Assembly: GCA_964421815.1 (NCBI GenBank)
Contig: CAYQYT010000004.1
Location: forward strand, 62,001 to 126,000
Length of the DNA stretch: 64,000 bases
Direction: 5' to 3'
DNA from: DTU089 sp964421815
GTDB taxonomy: Bacteria; Bacillota; Clostridia; Oscillospirales; Acutalibacteraceae
This document shows positions 5,536-13,072 of the stretch, piece by piece; the first letter of the stretch is position 1; the number at the start of each line of letters is the position of its first letter. Below the pieces are notes generated by a model. The model was not told the origin of the DNA and did not search any database. It saw only the letters and a program-made list of their open reading frames with translations. The translations under genes and the position numbers were made by a program.

Positions 5536-8304
5536 TTACTCAGCGGAATGTTCTTTCAAAACGCCTTCCTCATGAACTTTCCAATTTGATTTGTCAGTTG
5601 CATCATCGCTGACAGAAAGCCATTTACTCGGCAAGAACGTATTACCGTTATTTATACTTGTTTTCCAATATTTAGTACCCGTTATATCTGCCACATATTG
5701 TCTGTGACTGAACTTTTCCTCATTATTCATGGCTTTATTTGTAAAGGGATTTACAGGTTTTTCTATAATACCCTCCGTAGCCAAAAGAGGAACATCCGCA
5801 ATTGTCATAAACTCATTGGAGGTTTTGAATTCATTTGAATTGAAATCCTTTACCAACAAAAGACTCATATATGACATCAGGTCTTCACCGCTATCCAACT
5901 TCAACTCATCAATCTGGGACAAGTTCCTGCCGTGGTCGGACACTATAATAATACGTGTGTTATCATAAACATCATTTTCTCTGAGATAATCCAACCACTC
6001 GCCCATTTTCTTCAGGGCTGCCACATTTGCGTGATAATGCTGAACCTGGTTTTCGGTTTTCATCTTTAAGGTTTTGCCGTCAGCGGTTTTGTAAACAGTT
6101 GTTTCAGCCAAATCGAAACCGGTATTGTCAACATCCTTTTGAGGTGTATAGTCGGGCAACTGCAACAACATGGGTTCGTGGGTAACATCATTTGCAAAGA
6201 ACAAAAATGTATCCTCGTCCCCGTTTTTTACGGTTGTGATTTCAGGAAGATTTTCCAAAACATTATAGTTTTCAAGGAAAGAGGGCTTGTAGCCATACGA
6301 CTGTTTTGTATTATACACGGTCTGTTTAATAAATGCATCCGCGTCATTGGTTACAACAGCCTGATTGTAATCGCCCTTATTATAAACAACATTCTGCAAG
6401 AACAACGGTGATGACTTCATAATGCTGTAACAGAAGAAATTTCTGTTATTGTTTTGGAATTTGGACAGTATCTGTTCGTCATTTGTGAATTTTCCGCCGG
6501 TTGTCATACCTCTGATACCGGGGTAATCATCAAAAAATGATAAATCCGATGTCCATTGATAATTCAGGTATATGGGGTCCGAAATTGTAACACTGAAGCC
6601 GTTTTTAGAGAACAACATGGGCATAACCATGTGCGCCTCATTATGTTTCGACATTAAACTTTCGGTATCCCTCTTATTCAGTTCAACCGGTGTGTACTCA
6701 TATCCTCCAAGCAATGAGGGAGTGGCATAATTCGTATAACCGCCGAATGAAACTGTGTTACTGTAATAGGTAAATCCCTCGAACTGCTTCTTCAACTCGG
6801 GTTCCTGTTCCATTATAAAGGGCACATAGGGGCCGATAGCACGGTCCAACATTACTACAACAACGTTCTGTCCGTCTTTGCTGAGTTCAAAATAGGGTTC
6901 GCCCTCATCACCTAAATTCGCCTGTAACAAGGTGTTGACGGATTGTCGTATTTTTACAATATTTGTAGCGGACATTACACCGAAAGCAATTGTACAAGTG
7001 AGCAACACATATCTTACAGCTTTGAACTTTGCAATGAAGTACAGCAAAACAGCTATTAAAGCCATAACAGCAATGTTTATCAGATTTTCTTTTAGTGTAA
7101 CCTTGAACATTTCTTCGTATGTCAGGGACATGGTGAGTGTTCCGAAATCCGTGCCGAAGAACATATAGTTCACTATTGCCACACCGCACAGAACAAGCAT
7201 TACCCTTTCAAAAATATGTTTACCGGTGTCATTTGCAAGCCAATAGAACATTCTCATCCAGATTAAGAACATTCCGCCTGCCAAGCAGACTGAACTAACA
7301 ATAAACCAGATGGGACTGTAATACGCGTTGACATCCACAAACTCCTGGGGTGATGATGCAATAACCGATGACGGAATAAGCACGCCCATCAAAACAGTAA
7401 GAAGCAATGTTCCTAAAATGAACAAACTCTTATTGGGAGTGTATGTTTTTTCCGACAAATGGAATTTTTTGCTGATTACGGGCCAGATTAAAGGAATTTG
7501 AAGTCCAATTCCTACTGCAATGAAAAATATCGTATATTTAATTCTGTTTAATTCTAACACCTTGGCGAATGTAAACACCAATAAACCCAAGCCCACAACC
7601 GAAGCGAGAATTTTCAAGACTTTCTTTGGGTTGGGGAGTTTGTAGAACAATGTTTTAATAAACGAGAAAACATTGTTTAAAAGCCAATAGAATACTAATC
7701 CTGACGGATATTTATACAGGAATACAAGGAAGAATATGGCCAATCCGTATAACTGAATTTTTGTTTTAATGGGGTAATCCTTTGAGAAAATTGCGCTTGA
7801 AATAAAATTGATTACCGTCATTAAAATAGGTAGCAAATTAAGTGTTAAGCCGCCTATCACAAGCAGTCCGTCGGGTTTACTCAAATCTGCAATGGGACCT
7901 ATTGATGCACCTTCAAGTGCCGGAATATTTGACAGTACCTGTACTGCCGCCATAAAAAACGGAATTTGCAACAGCAAGGAAACGGAGCCTTGCAAAGCGG
8001 AGAAGGGAGAATAATCGTTCTGTCTGTAATAAGTTTGCAAAATCATCATTTTCTCGTCGCCGGAGAAAGTCTTTTTGATATGTGCAATACCGTTATGGAG
8101 TTTTTTCTCTTTATCCCTTGCCTTCTTCTGCATAACATCCGCACGCATATACAAAGGCAGAACCAAGAAATTTATGGCAAGACTCAAGCAAACAATTGAT
8201 ACACCGGGATTATTGATTCTGTCATTTACAAGGGAAAAAACGAATTCAAAAATGAGTTTGATAGGACCTATCAACAGCGTGTTTAAAATTTCAAAAAAGT
8301 CCAT
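5536..8304 (-). CDS. YidC/Oxa1 domain fused to sulfatase-like transferase
   Basis: A 922-residue membrane protein with two recognisable halves. Residues 1 to about 225 match the YidC/Oxa1 insertase fold: a membrane anchor, a charged cytosolic coiled-coil hairpin (MQKKARDKEKKLHNGIAHIKK), the LLLQIPFFMAAV helix and the terminal YPSGLVFYWLLNN helix. A middle block of further membrane helices (about 225-465) leads to a soluble alkaline-phosphatase/sulfatase-like domain with VVVVMLDRA (metal-binding Asp), GGYTNYATPSLLGG (candidate Thr nucleophile) and IIIVSDHGRN (metal-binding Asp-His). That domain resembles LtaS-type phosphoglycerol or phosphoethanolamine transferases. ATG at 8304 follows AAGGAG by 8 bases; an upstream in-frame ATG at 8322 would contain the ribosome site. 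Last gene of a five-gene operon. Substrate unknown; anchoring or modifying a phosphate-containing surface polymer is inferred. Confidence 0.85.
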   Translation of the reverse strand: MDFFEILNTLLIGPIKLIFEFVFSLVNDRINNPGVSIVCLSLAINFLVLPLYMRADVMQKKARDKEKKLHNGIAHIKKTFSGDEKMMILQTYYRQNDYSPFSALQGSVSLLLQIPFFMAAVQVLSNIPALEGASIGPIADLSKPDGLLVIGGLTLNLLPILMTVINFISSAIFSKDYPIKTKIQLYGLAIFFLVFLYKYPSGLVFYWLLNNVFSFIKTLFYKLPNPKKVLKILASVVGLGLLVFTFAKVLELNRIKYTIFFIAVGIGLQIPLIWPVISKKFHLSEKTYTPNKSLFILGTLLLTVLMGVLIPSSVIASSPQEFVDVNAYYSPIWFIVSSVCLAGGMFLIWMRMFYWLANDTGKHIFERVMLVLCGVAIVNYMFFGTDFGTLTMSLTYEEMFKVTLKENLINIAVMALIAVLLYFIAKFKAVRYVLLTCTIAFGVMSATNIVKIRQSVNTLLQANLGDEGEPYFELSKDGQNVVVVMLDRAIGPYVPFIMEQEPELKKQFEGFTYYSNTVSFGGYTNYATPSLLGGYEYTPVELNKRDTESLMSKHNEAHMVMPMLFSKNGFSVTISDPIYLNYQWTSDLSFFDDYPGIRGMTTGGKFTNDEQILSKFQNNNRNFFCYSIMKSSPLFLQNVVYNKGDYNQAVVTNDADAFIKQTVYNTKQSYGYKPSFLENYNVLENLPEITTVKNGDEDTFLFFANDVTHEPMLLQLPDYTPQKDVDNTGFDLAETTVYKTADGKTLKMKTENQVQHYHANVAALKKMGEWLDYLRENDVYDNTRIIIVSDHGRNLSQIDELKLDSGEDLMSYMSLLLVKDFNSNEFKTSNEFMTIADVPLLATEGIIEKPVNPFTNKAMNNEEKFSHRQYVADITGTKYWKTSINNGNTFLPSKWLSVSDDATDKSNWKVHEEGVLKEHSAE

Positions 8305-8305
8305 A

Positions 8306-9535
8306 TCAATTCTCCTTTCCATCTACTTCGTCATATTTCTGAATTAAGTATTCAGCCACTCTTTCGGCACCCTCGCCATAGTGAGCCCATGTTTCCGCCT
8401 TAACAGCTTTTCTGCCATCTGCATATTTTGTATCTTCTATGCAAGTGTCAATCAATTGTTTAAGGTTTTCAATATTTTCCTCGTTAAGCTCGCAACCGAT
8501 ACGGGGTAAAGCGGTTGTTTTCCAAAGGGGTTTGTTGAGCCACCAGGCATCATAAAGACTCAAATCTGCATTGGGGTTAGTGTATATAACCGGCTTATCA
8601 TAAATCAACGCAAAATCATAAATAACACCCGAAAAATCCGAAACCATAATATCGGCATTTCTCAAAACATTATAGTTGTCATTATCCCTGTTCCATTTGA
8701 GTTTGTTGGTTTCAGGGTATTTAGCCATAAGTTCATCAATCATTTCCTTTTCCGAGGTAAATGACTGTGGATGGGGTCGAATAATAATTTTATACCCCGT
8801 TTCAATCAAAAGGTCTATTACCTTATGTCCGTAAACATTAAAAATTGAACTTTGTCCCCAGGACGGAGCCAACAAAACCGTTCTCTCGTGGTCTGGTACG
8901 GGGGTGTCGTTTTCAAGGCGTTTTGCCATCTCGTCCATAAAGGGAAGCCCCACCTTAACCACTTCTTTTTCAGGCAGGTTTCTCAAATCTTCAAGGGCAC
9001 GAATATCGTCACGTTGATAATCCCCCGACACCAAAACAGCATCATAATAGTCAATACCAAACATTCTGTACATAACTACTTCACCTGCACTGTGAAGAAT
9101 ATGTACATAGTACTTTACATCTTTTGAGCGTTTCCATTGATAAACGTCCAAACCGGGGGTGGTCGAAAGCAAAATTGTTGCCTTTAAGTTATTTAGATAA
9201 GCAAAGGATTTGTTACCTTTACCTATACATTTTGCCTTAACATTTTCAAGATTGCAATTAAAAACAGGATCATCTTCGGAACCTGTTAAATATACAACCT
9301 CTTTGCCCCGTTCATTCATTTTTCGGCAAATGGGCTCAAAAATATTCCAATAACGCTTGTCATCGGAATATATTGCAAAGGGTATTACTTCATCATTTTC
9401 AGTTTCTTTTTTACCCAAAAGACCATTTTTGAGTTTCATAACAAGGATTCTGATAGAATATATACCCGCACCAATCATACTGAGCAAAATGGTGAAAAGC
9501 ATACTTCCCGTTCCCGGATCAATGTAAAATTTCAT
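8306..9535 (-). CDS. CDP-glycerol glycerophosphotransferase-like enzyme
   Basis: A 409-residue peripheral membrane protein. An N-terminal hydrophobic helix (residues about 9-28, GTGSMLFTILLSMIGAG) is followed by a TagB/TagF-type GT-B domain: KYYVHILHSAGE, VLLAPSWGQSS, the conserved IIIRPHPQSF and IMVSDFSGVIYDFALIYDKPVI segments. In teichoic-acid synthesis such enzymes transfer polyol phosphate from CDP-activated donors. The ATG has AGGAGAG 5 bases upstream. The gene overlaps the preceding CPBP gene by 17 bases and ends 1 base before the next start, so the operon is translationally coupled. Whether the donor is CDP-glycerol or the product of the nucleotidyltransferase at the head of the operon cannot be seen. 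Confidence 0.87.
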   Translation of the reverse strand: MKFYIDPGTGSMLFTILLSMIGAGIYSIRILVMKLKNGLLGKKETENDEVIPFAIYSDDKRYWNIFEPICRKMNERGKEVVYLTGSEDDPVFNCNLENVKAKCIGKGNKSFAYLNNLKATILLSTTPGLDVYQWKRSKDVKYYVHILHSAGEVVMYRMFGIDYYDAVLVSGDYQRDDIRALEDLRNLPEKEVVKVGLPFMDEMAKRLENDTPVPDHERTVLLAPSWGQSSIFNVYGHKVIDLLIETGYKIIIRPHPQSFTSEKEMIDELMAKYPETNKLKWNRDNDNYNVLRNADIMVSDFSGVIYDFALIYDKPVIYTNPNADLSLYDAWWLNKPLWKTTALPRIGCELNEENIENLKQLIDTCIEDTKYADGRKAVKAETWAHYGEGAERVAEYLIQKYDEVDGKEN

Positions 9536-10019
9536 TTTCTCTCTCCTGTTGATGTTTTTTTAAGCGTAATAAATAAATCACAATTAAAACATTGCTTATA
9601 ATTAACAAGGCTGTTTTTATCGGCGTCATACTTTGTGCAGTAAAAAGATATGTAACATTTGTTATTGAATGAAGAATTATGCACGGTAACACACTTTTAA
9701 ACTGTAAGGTGATGTGACTGTAAAGTAACCCCACAACAAATGCGCTGATTATCTGTAAAACAACAAAAACTGGACTTTCATGGAACAGATTAACCCCATG
9801 ACAAATGGCGAAAATTCCGCTTGTAATGTATATCCACTTTTCACCCAGCTTTTCAAAAAACAGTTTTAGCAAAAATCCTCTGAAAAAAAGTTCCTCACCC
9901 ACACCTACAACTAACATAAGTAAAATGTCACGGGTTTCAAAGTTGAATCCCTTAAAAAACATAAGGTTAATTAAGGGATAAAGCAATGCTATAAGAATTA
10001 AAAATCTATTTTTACGCAT
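9519..10019 (-). CDS. CPBP family intramembrane metalloprotease
   Basis: A 166-residue integral membrane protein with about five hydrophobic helices. It carries the three CPBP/Abi motifs: GVGEELFFRGFLL (EExxxR, residue about 40), FAICHGVNLFH (second motif His) and CIILHSITNVTY (third motif His-x3-N), so the active site looks complete. Family members cleave prenylated CaaX proteins in eukaryotes and have varied, mostly unknown roles in bacteria, including bacteriocin immunity. It overlaps both neighbours (8 bases with the upstream and 17 with the downstream gene), which places it firmly in the surface-polymer operon. The substrate is unknown. Confidence 0.88.
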   Translation of the reverse strand: MRKNRFLILIALLYPLINLMFFKGFNFETRDILLMLVVGVGEELFFRGFLLKLFFEKLGEKWIYITSGIFAICHGVNLFHESPVFVVLQIISAFVVGLLYSHITLQFKSVLPCIILHSITNVTYLFTAQSMTPIKTALLIISNVLIVIYLLRLKKHQQERENEILH

Positions 10020-11082
10020 ACAGAGCCATTAACTCATCCTTGGACAGTGCCAATTTAAAATAGTTCTCCTGAGAGATGGGGGAGGTTGATATATACCAAT
10101 CCCATACCTGTTGTATTCCCTGCGCATCAACCCCGAAAAGGTCGCACAAATCCAATATAATTTTGAGTCCGAAAGAAAAATCCGCAGTAAAATAGCGGGA
10201 TTCAAAATCGGGTATCCATTCACCGCTCTCAACTTGTTTCATGGGTGATGTGAGCCCTTTAAATGCCTTTATACTCTGAATTTTTGCAGTCAATGCTTGT
10301 ACGGTTTCGCTTTCATAGTGCAACTTCAACGATTTAACATCATTTAACTCCATGGGTATAACTTCACAAAGTTTTTGCAGTTCCCCGTCACAAGTGAAAA
10401 GCATCGAGGAACTGTCATCATTCCACTCCTCATAAAACAAAAAGTTCCGCGGATATGTGACGCCCTGTTCATAGTCTTTAAACATTGAATATAACCTTGT
10501 GGTGTGAAGAATCGGATTAGAGGGGGTAAGAGTAACACAAAGATAATTGGGCAGAGAGATGCAGGGCATATTGAGTAACCCCGAAACAATCTCTGAAATA
10601 CGTGGGGTTTCACTTGTTGGTATTGAGCCCAACTGCAATTCCGGTTTTCTGCCCAACATATAAACGGATTTGCCGTATTCCTTTAAACGTGCAATGCTGT
10701 GAACACGCTGTAATCCGAAAAGAATACAACCTTTTTGTATCATGGGGTAAAATGCAAATTCCGCCCCGCCGCTTCCGGGTACAATACCGATTATCTGTCC
10801 GGCTTTCACATAGGGCAACATTTTTTCACTTAAATTATTGAATGCCTGTGCGGGAACCGTTATCCAGATCATTTCGGCATCTTCCAGGGCTTTTTCCATA
10901 TCGTTTGTAACTTGCGAAAGTTCGCCCGACAGCACAAAGTTTTCGTCGGCATCGTAAACATCAATTTTATTTTGCCAATGTTGAGGGTTGGAGGTGTACA
11001 TAGTAACACAATGACCGCCGTTAGCCATTTCCGCCGCCATCAATGTTCCGATATTTCCTCCGCCAATAACGGTTATTTTCAT
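10012..11082 (-). CDS. Opine/octopine dehydrogenase-like protein
   Basis: A 356-residue soluble dehydrogenase. The N-terminal Rossmann fold has KITVIGGGNIGTLMAAEMAN, with the GxGxxG-type dinucleotide loop and an IVPGSGGAEF phosphate-side segment. The C-terminal helical domain has NPILHTTRLYSMF and ESRYFTADFSFGLKIILDL, the conserved regions of the NAD/NADP octopine-nopaline dehydrogenase family (His in NPILHT and an Asp/Tyr pair). Such enzymes reductively join an amino acid to a 2-oxo acid or catalyse related reductions. Its ATG overlaps the stop of the nucleotidyltransferase-aminotransferase gene (ATGA). A step that modifies the amino group made by that fusion enzyme is a reasonable inference, not shown by the sequence. 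Confidence 0.83.
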   Translation of the reverse strand: MKITVIGGGNIGTLMAAEMANGGHCVTMYTSNPQHWQNKIDVYDADENFVLSGELSQVTNDMEKALEDAEMIWITVPAQAFNNLSEKMLPYVKAGQIIGIVPGSGGAEFAFYPMIQKGCILFGLQRVHSIARLKEYGKSVYMLGRKPELQLGSIPTSETPRISEIVSGLLNMPCISLPNYLCVTLTPSNPILHTTRLYSMFKDYEQGVTYPRNFLFYEEWNDDSSSMLFTCDGELQKLCEVIPMELNDVKSLKLHYESETVQALTAKIQSIKAFKGLTSPMKQVESGEWIPDFESRYFTADFSFGLKIILDLCDLFGVDAQGIQQVWDWYISTSPISQENYFKLALSKDELMALYA

Positions 11083-12893
11083 TTTAACTCTTCCTTTAAT
11101 GCTTCAATGAGTTTTTGATTGTCGTTGTCATCACGCACAGCAAGGCGGATGAATTGCCTGTTTTCATACTTGATTTTTGCACTCAAATCTTTAATGAGAA
11201 GATTGTGTTTACACAAAAGTTTTTTGGTTAAACTGCGGGCGGTCATCCCGCCTTTCACCTCAGCAGTCACGTAATTCGCCTGGGATGGAATAACTCTTAA
11301 CTGGGGAATAGTGTTTAATCCCTCAACAAAAGTTTTTCTTGTTGCCCTAATTTTTCGTAGCGCCACTTGATAATCCTTGGAATATTTCTCCGCAATTTGT
11401 AAATAGAACTCCCCATAGGAATTTATGTTCCAAATGGCAACTTCTTTTTTCAAATGAGCAATTAAATCCCTGTTACCGCTTGCGAGAATACCCAATCTAA
11501 TGCCGGGTACACCGTAAGATTTTGATATGGACTTCACCACAACTAAATGGGGATTATTACTTAATAATTCTTTGTCAAGGAAAGTTGAATCCGTTTCGTC
11601 CGCAAAATCAACAAATGATTCATCCAAAATTAGCCTTATTTTTTGCTCACCGCACCACGCTACAAGGCGGAGAACATCTTTTTTTGCTATATAATTGCCG
11701 GTTGGGTTGTCCGGGTTAATTAAAACGATGGTCTCCACTGCGTTGTCCTTGAAAAAGTTCATCAAATCATCCGCAGTATAGGCAAAATTTTCATTACTCG
11801 GTGTGAAAATAACACTGCTATCTTTATTATACCTATTGGGATACTCCTCAAATGTGGGGCGAACAAAACCGACTTTCCCGTCAATATTTCTCATGAGGGA
11901 TTGAATCAACTCTGCCGCACCGTTACCCACAAGAATTTGTTCCTGTGCAATGCCGAAGTTTTTAGCAGCCAAAAGGCTGTTCACCCGCATACCTGACGGA
12001 TACTGTGTAAGCAACTTTTCAAAACTTGCTTTCATTTCTGCAATCAACTTTTGGGGAGGAAAATAGGGATTTACAAGATAGCAGAAGTCCACTACTTTCG
12101 GATATCTCCAATAACCGCCGTAGCGTGATTCCATTGCTTTGAGTTTATCTTCCTCATTTGCGGCAAACATAGAAGATGCAATATCCAAATCCTGAACATC
12201 GTCAATTTCATACCATAATTGACCCTCCAGGCGTTTTGCTTTAATCTCGGGGTCGTCAAGCATGGTGATAACTCTCAACACTTGCTCGTAGTATTCGTTA
12301 TTTCCTAACGCTTTCGAATACGCGTCAAGGAACGGCACATAGTGTGTTTGAGAAAAATGCTTGCTGAATTTATAAATATTAACGGTTTTGTAATAATAGG
12401 GAATATCTTCAAAAACAAACTTTTTACCCGGCACAAATGCTTCAATGCTGTCATCGTCATTGATTTTTAAACATGTGCCGTCCATCCAACTTTCGTATTT
12501 ATCCACAAGAGCCAAAGTTTCTCTCGGATCCTCTAATATTGAGTGTAAAACACCGTCTTCAAAAATCAAATCGGACTCCAAAATAAGTGTATCCTCTTCT
12601 AATAAACATTCTTTTGCAAGAGCTAACGAATATATATTATTAGTTTTGTCATATATAGGATTTTCTATAAATGTGATTTGGGTTTTTATGCCGAGAGTTG
12701 AGATATAATCAATAAGTTTTTTCCCCTCATAACCCACTACCACAACAATACGTGACAAGGATAGTGAATCTAATTGACGGAGCATTCTTTCAATTAAACT
12801 GACCCCGTTAACTTCTACCATACATTTTGTATTATTTTGGGTTAATTCTTTCAATCTTTTACCCATTCCCGCGGCCAAAATCAGTCCTTGCAT
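11079..12893 (-). CDS. Nucleotidyltransferase fused to PLP aminotransferase
   Basis: A 604-residue bifunctional protein. Residues 1 to about 235 form a LicC-like nucleotidyltransferase (MQGLILAAGMGKRLKELT, KCMVEVNG, LILESDLIFEDG). Residues about 250-604 are a fold-type I PLP enzyme close to HisC/CobD: ILVGNGAAELIQSL, VLINPDNPTGNYI, ILDESFVDF and the Schiff-base lysine in VVKSISKSYGVPGIRLG. CobD-type enzymes decarboxylate phospho-amino acids, and LicC-type enzymes make CDP-amino-alcohols, so the fusion could go from a phosphorylated amino acid to a CDP-activated amine; a related fusion, PntC, activates aminoethylphosphonate. This is inference. ATG at 12893 follows GAGGAG by 7 bases; the open frame extends to 12914. 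First gene of the operon with a consensus promoter. Confidence 0.85.
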   Translation of the reverse strand: MQGLILAAGMGKRLKELTQNNTKCMVEVNGVSLIERMLRQLDSLSLSRIVVVVGYEGKKLIDYISTLGIKTQITFIENPIYDKTNNIYSLALAKECLLEEDTLILESDLIFEDGVLHSILEDPRETLALVDKYESWMDGTCLKINDDDSIEAFVPGKKFVFEDIPYYYKTVNIYKFSKHFSQTHYVPFLDAYSKALGNNEYYEQVLRVITMLDDPEIKAKRLEGQLWYEIDDVQDLDIASSMFAANEEDKLKAMESRYGGYWRYPKVVDFCYLVNPYFPPQKLIAEMKASFEKLLTQYPSGMRVNSLLAAKNFGIAQEQILVGNGAAELIQSLMRNIDGKVGFVRPTFEEYPNRYNKDSSVIFTPSNENFAYTADDLMNFFKDNAVETIVLINPDNPTGNYIAKKDVLRLVAWCGEQKIRLILDESFVDFADETDSTFLDKELLSNNPHLVVVKSISKSYGVPGIRLGILASGNRDLIAHLKKEVAIWNINSYGEFYLQIAEKYSKDYQVALRKIRATRKTFVEGLNTIPQLRVIPSQANYVTAEVKGGMTARSLTKKLLCKHNLLIKDLSAKIKYENRQFIRLAVRDDNDNQKLIEALKEELK

Positions 12894-12928
12894 AATTCCA
12901 CTCCTCAATACCATAGAAATATCGTCTA

Positions 12929-12957
12929 ATTATAACTTTTTCGACAATACTTGTCAA
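12929..12957 (-). promoter_or_regulatory. Consensus promoter of the surface-polymer operon
   Basis: Minus strand TTGACA (12952-12957), 17-base spacer, TATAAT (12929-12934), both hexamers perfect. The leader to the first ATG is about 30 bases with no obvious regulatory structure, which suggests strong constitutive expression. Confidence 0.88.
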
Positions 12958-13010
12958 GTTTAGAACAAATGAAACGATCAATACAAACTTATTTACGTAA
13001 CGCGTACCTC

Positions 13011-13039
13011 TTGAACATTCTTCCTCTCTTTGTTATAAT
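13011..13039 (+). promoter_or_regulatory. Promoter of the GH38 gene
   Basis: TTGAAC (13011-13016), 17-base spacer, TATAAT (13034-13039). Just upstream the palindromes TTACGTAA and ACGCGT are adjacent and could be part of an operator, but this is speculative. It is divergent from the surface-polymer promoter. Confidence 0.75.
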
Positions 13040-13072
13040 GCCGATATATGACAAATCCGGGGAGGAAACGGA

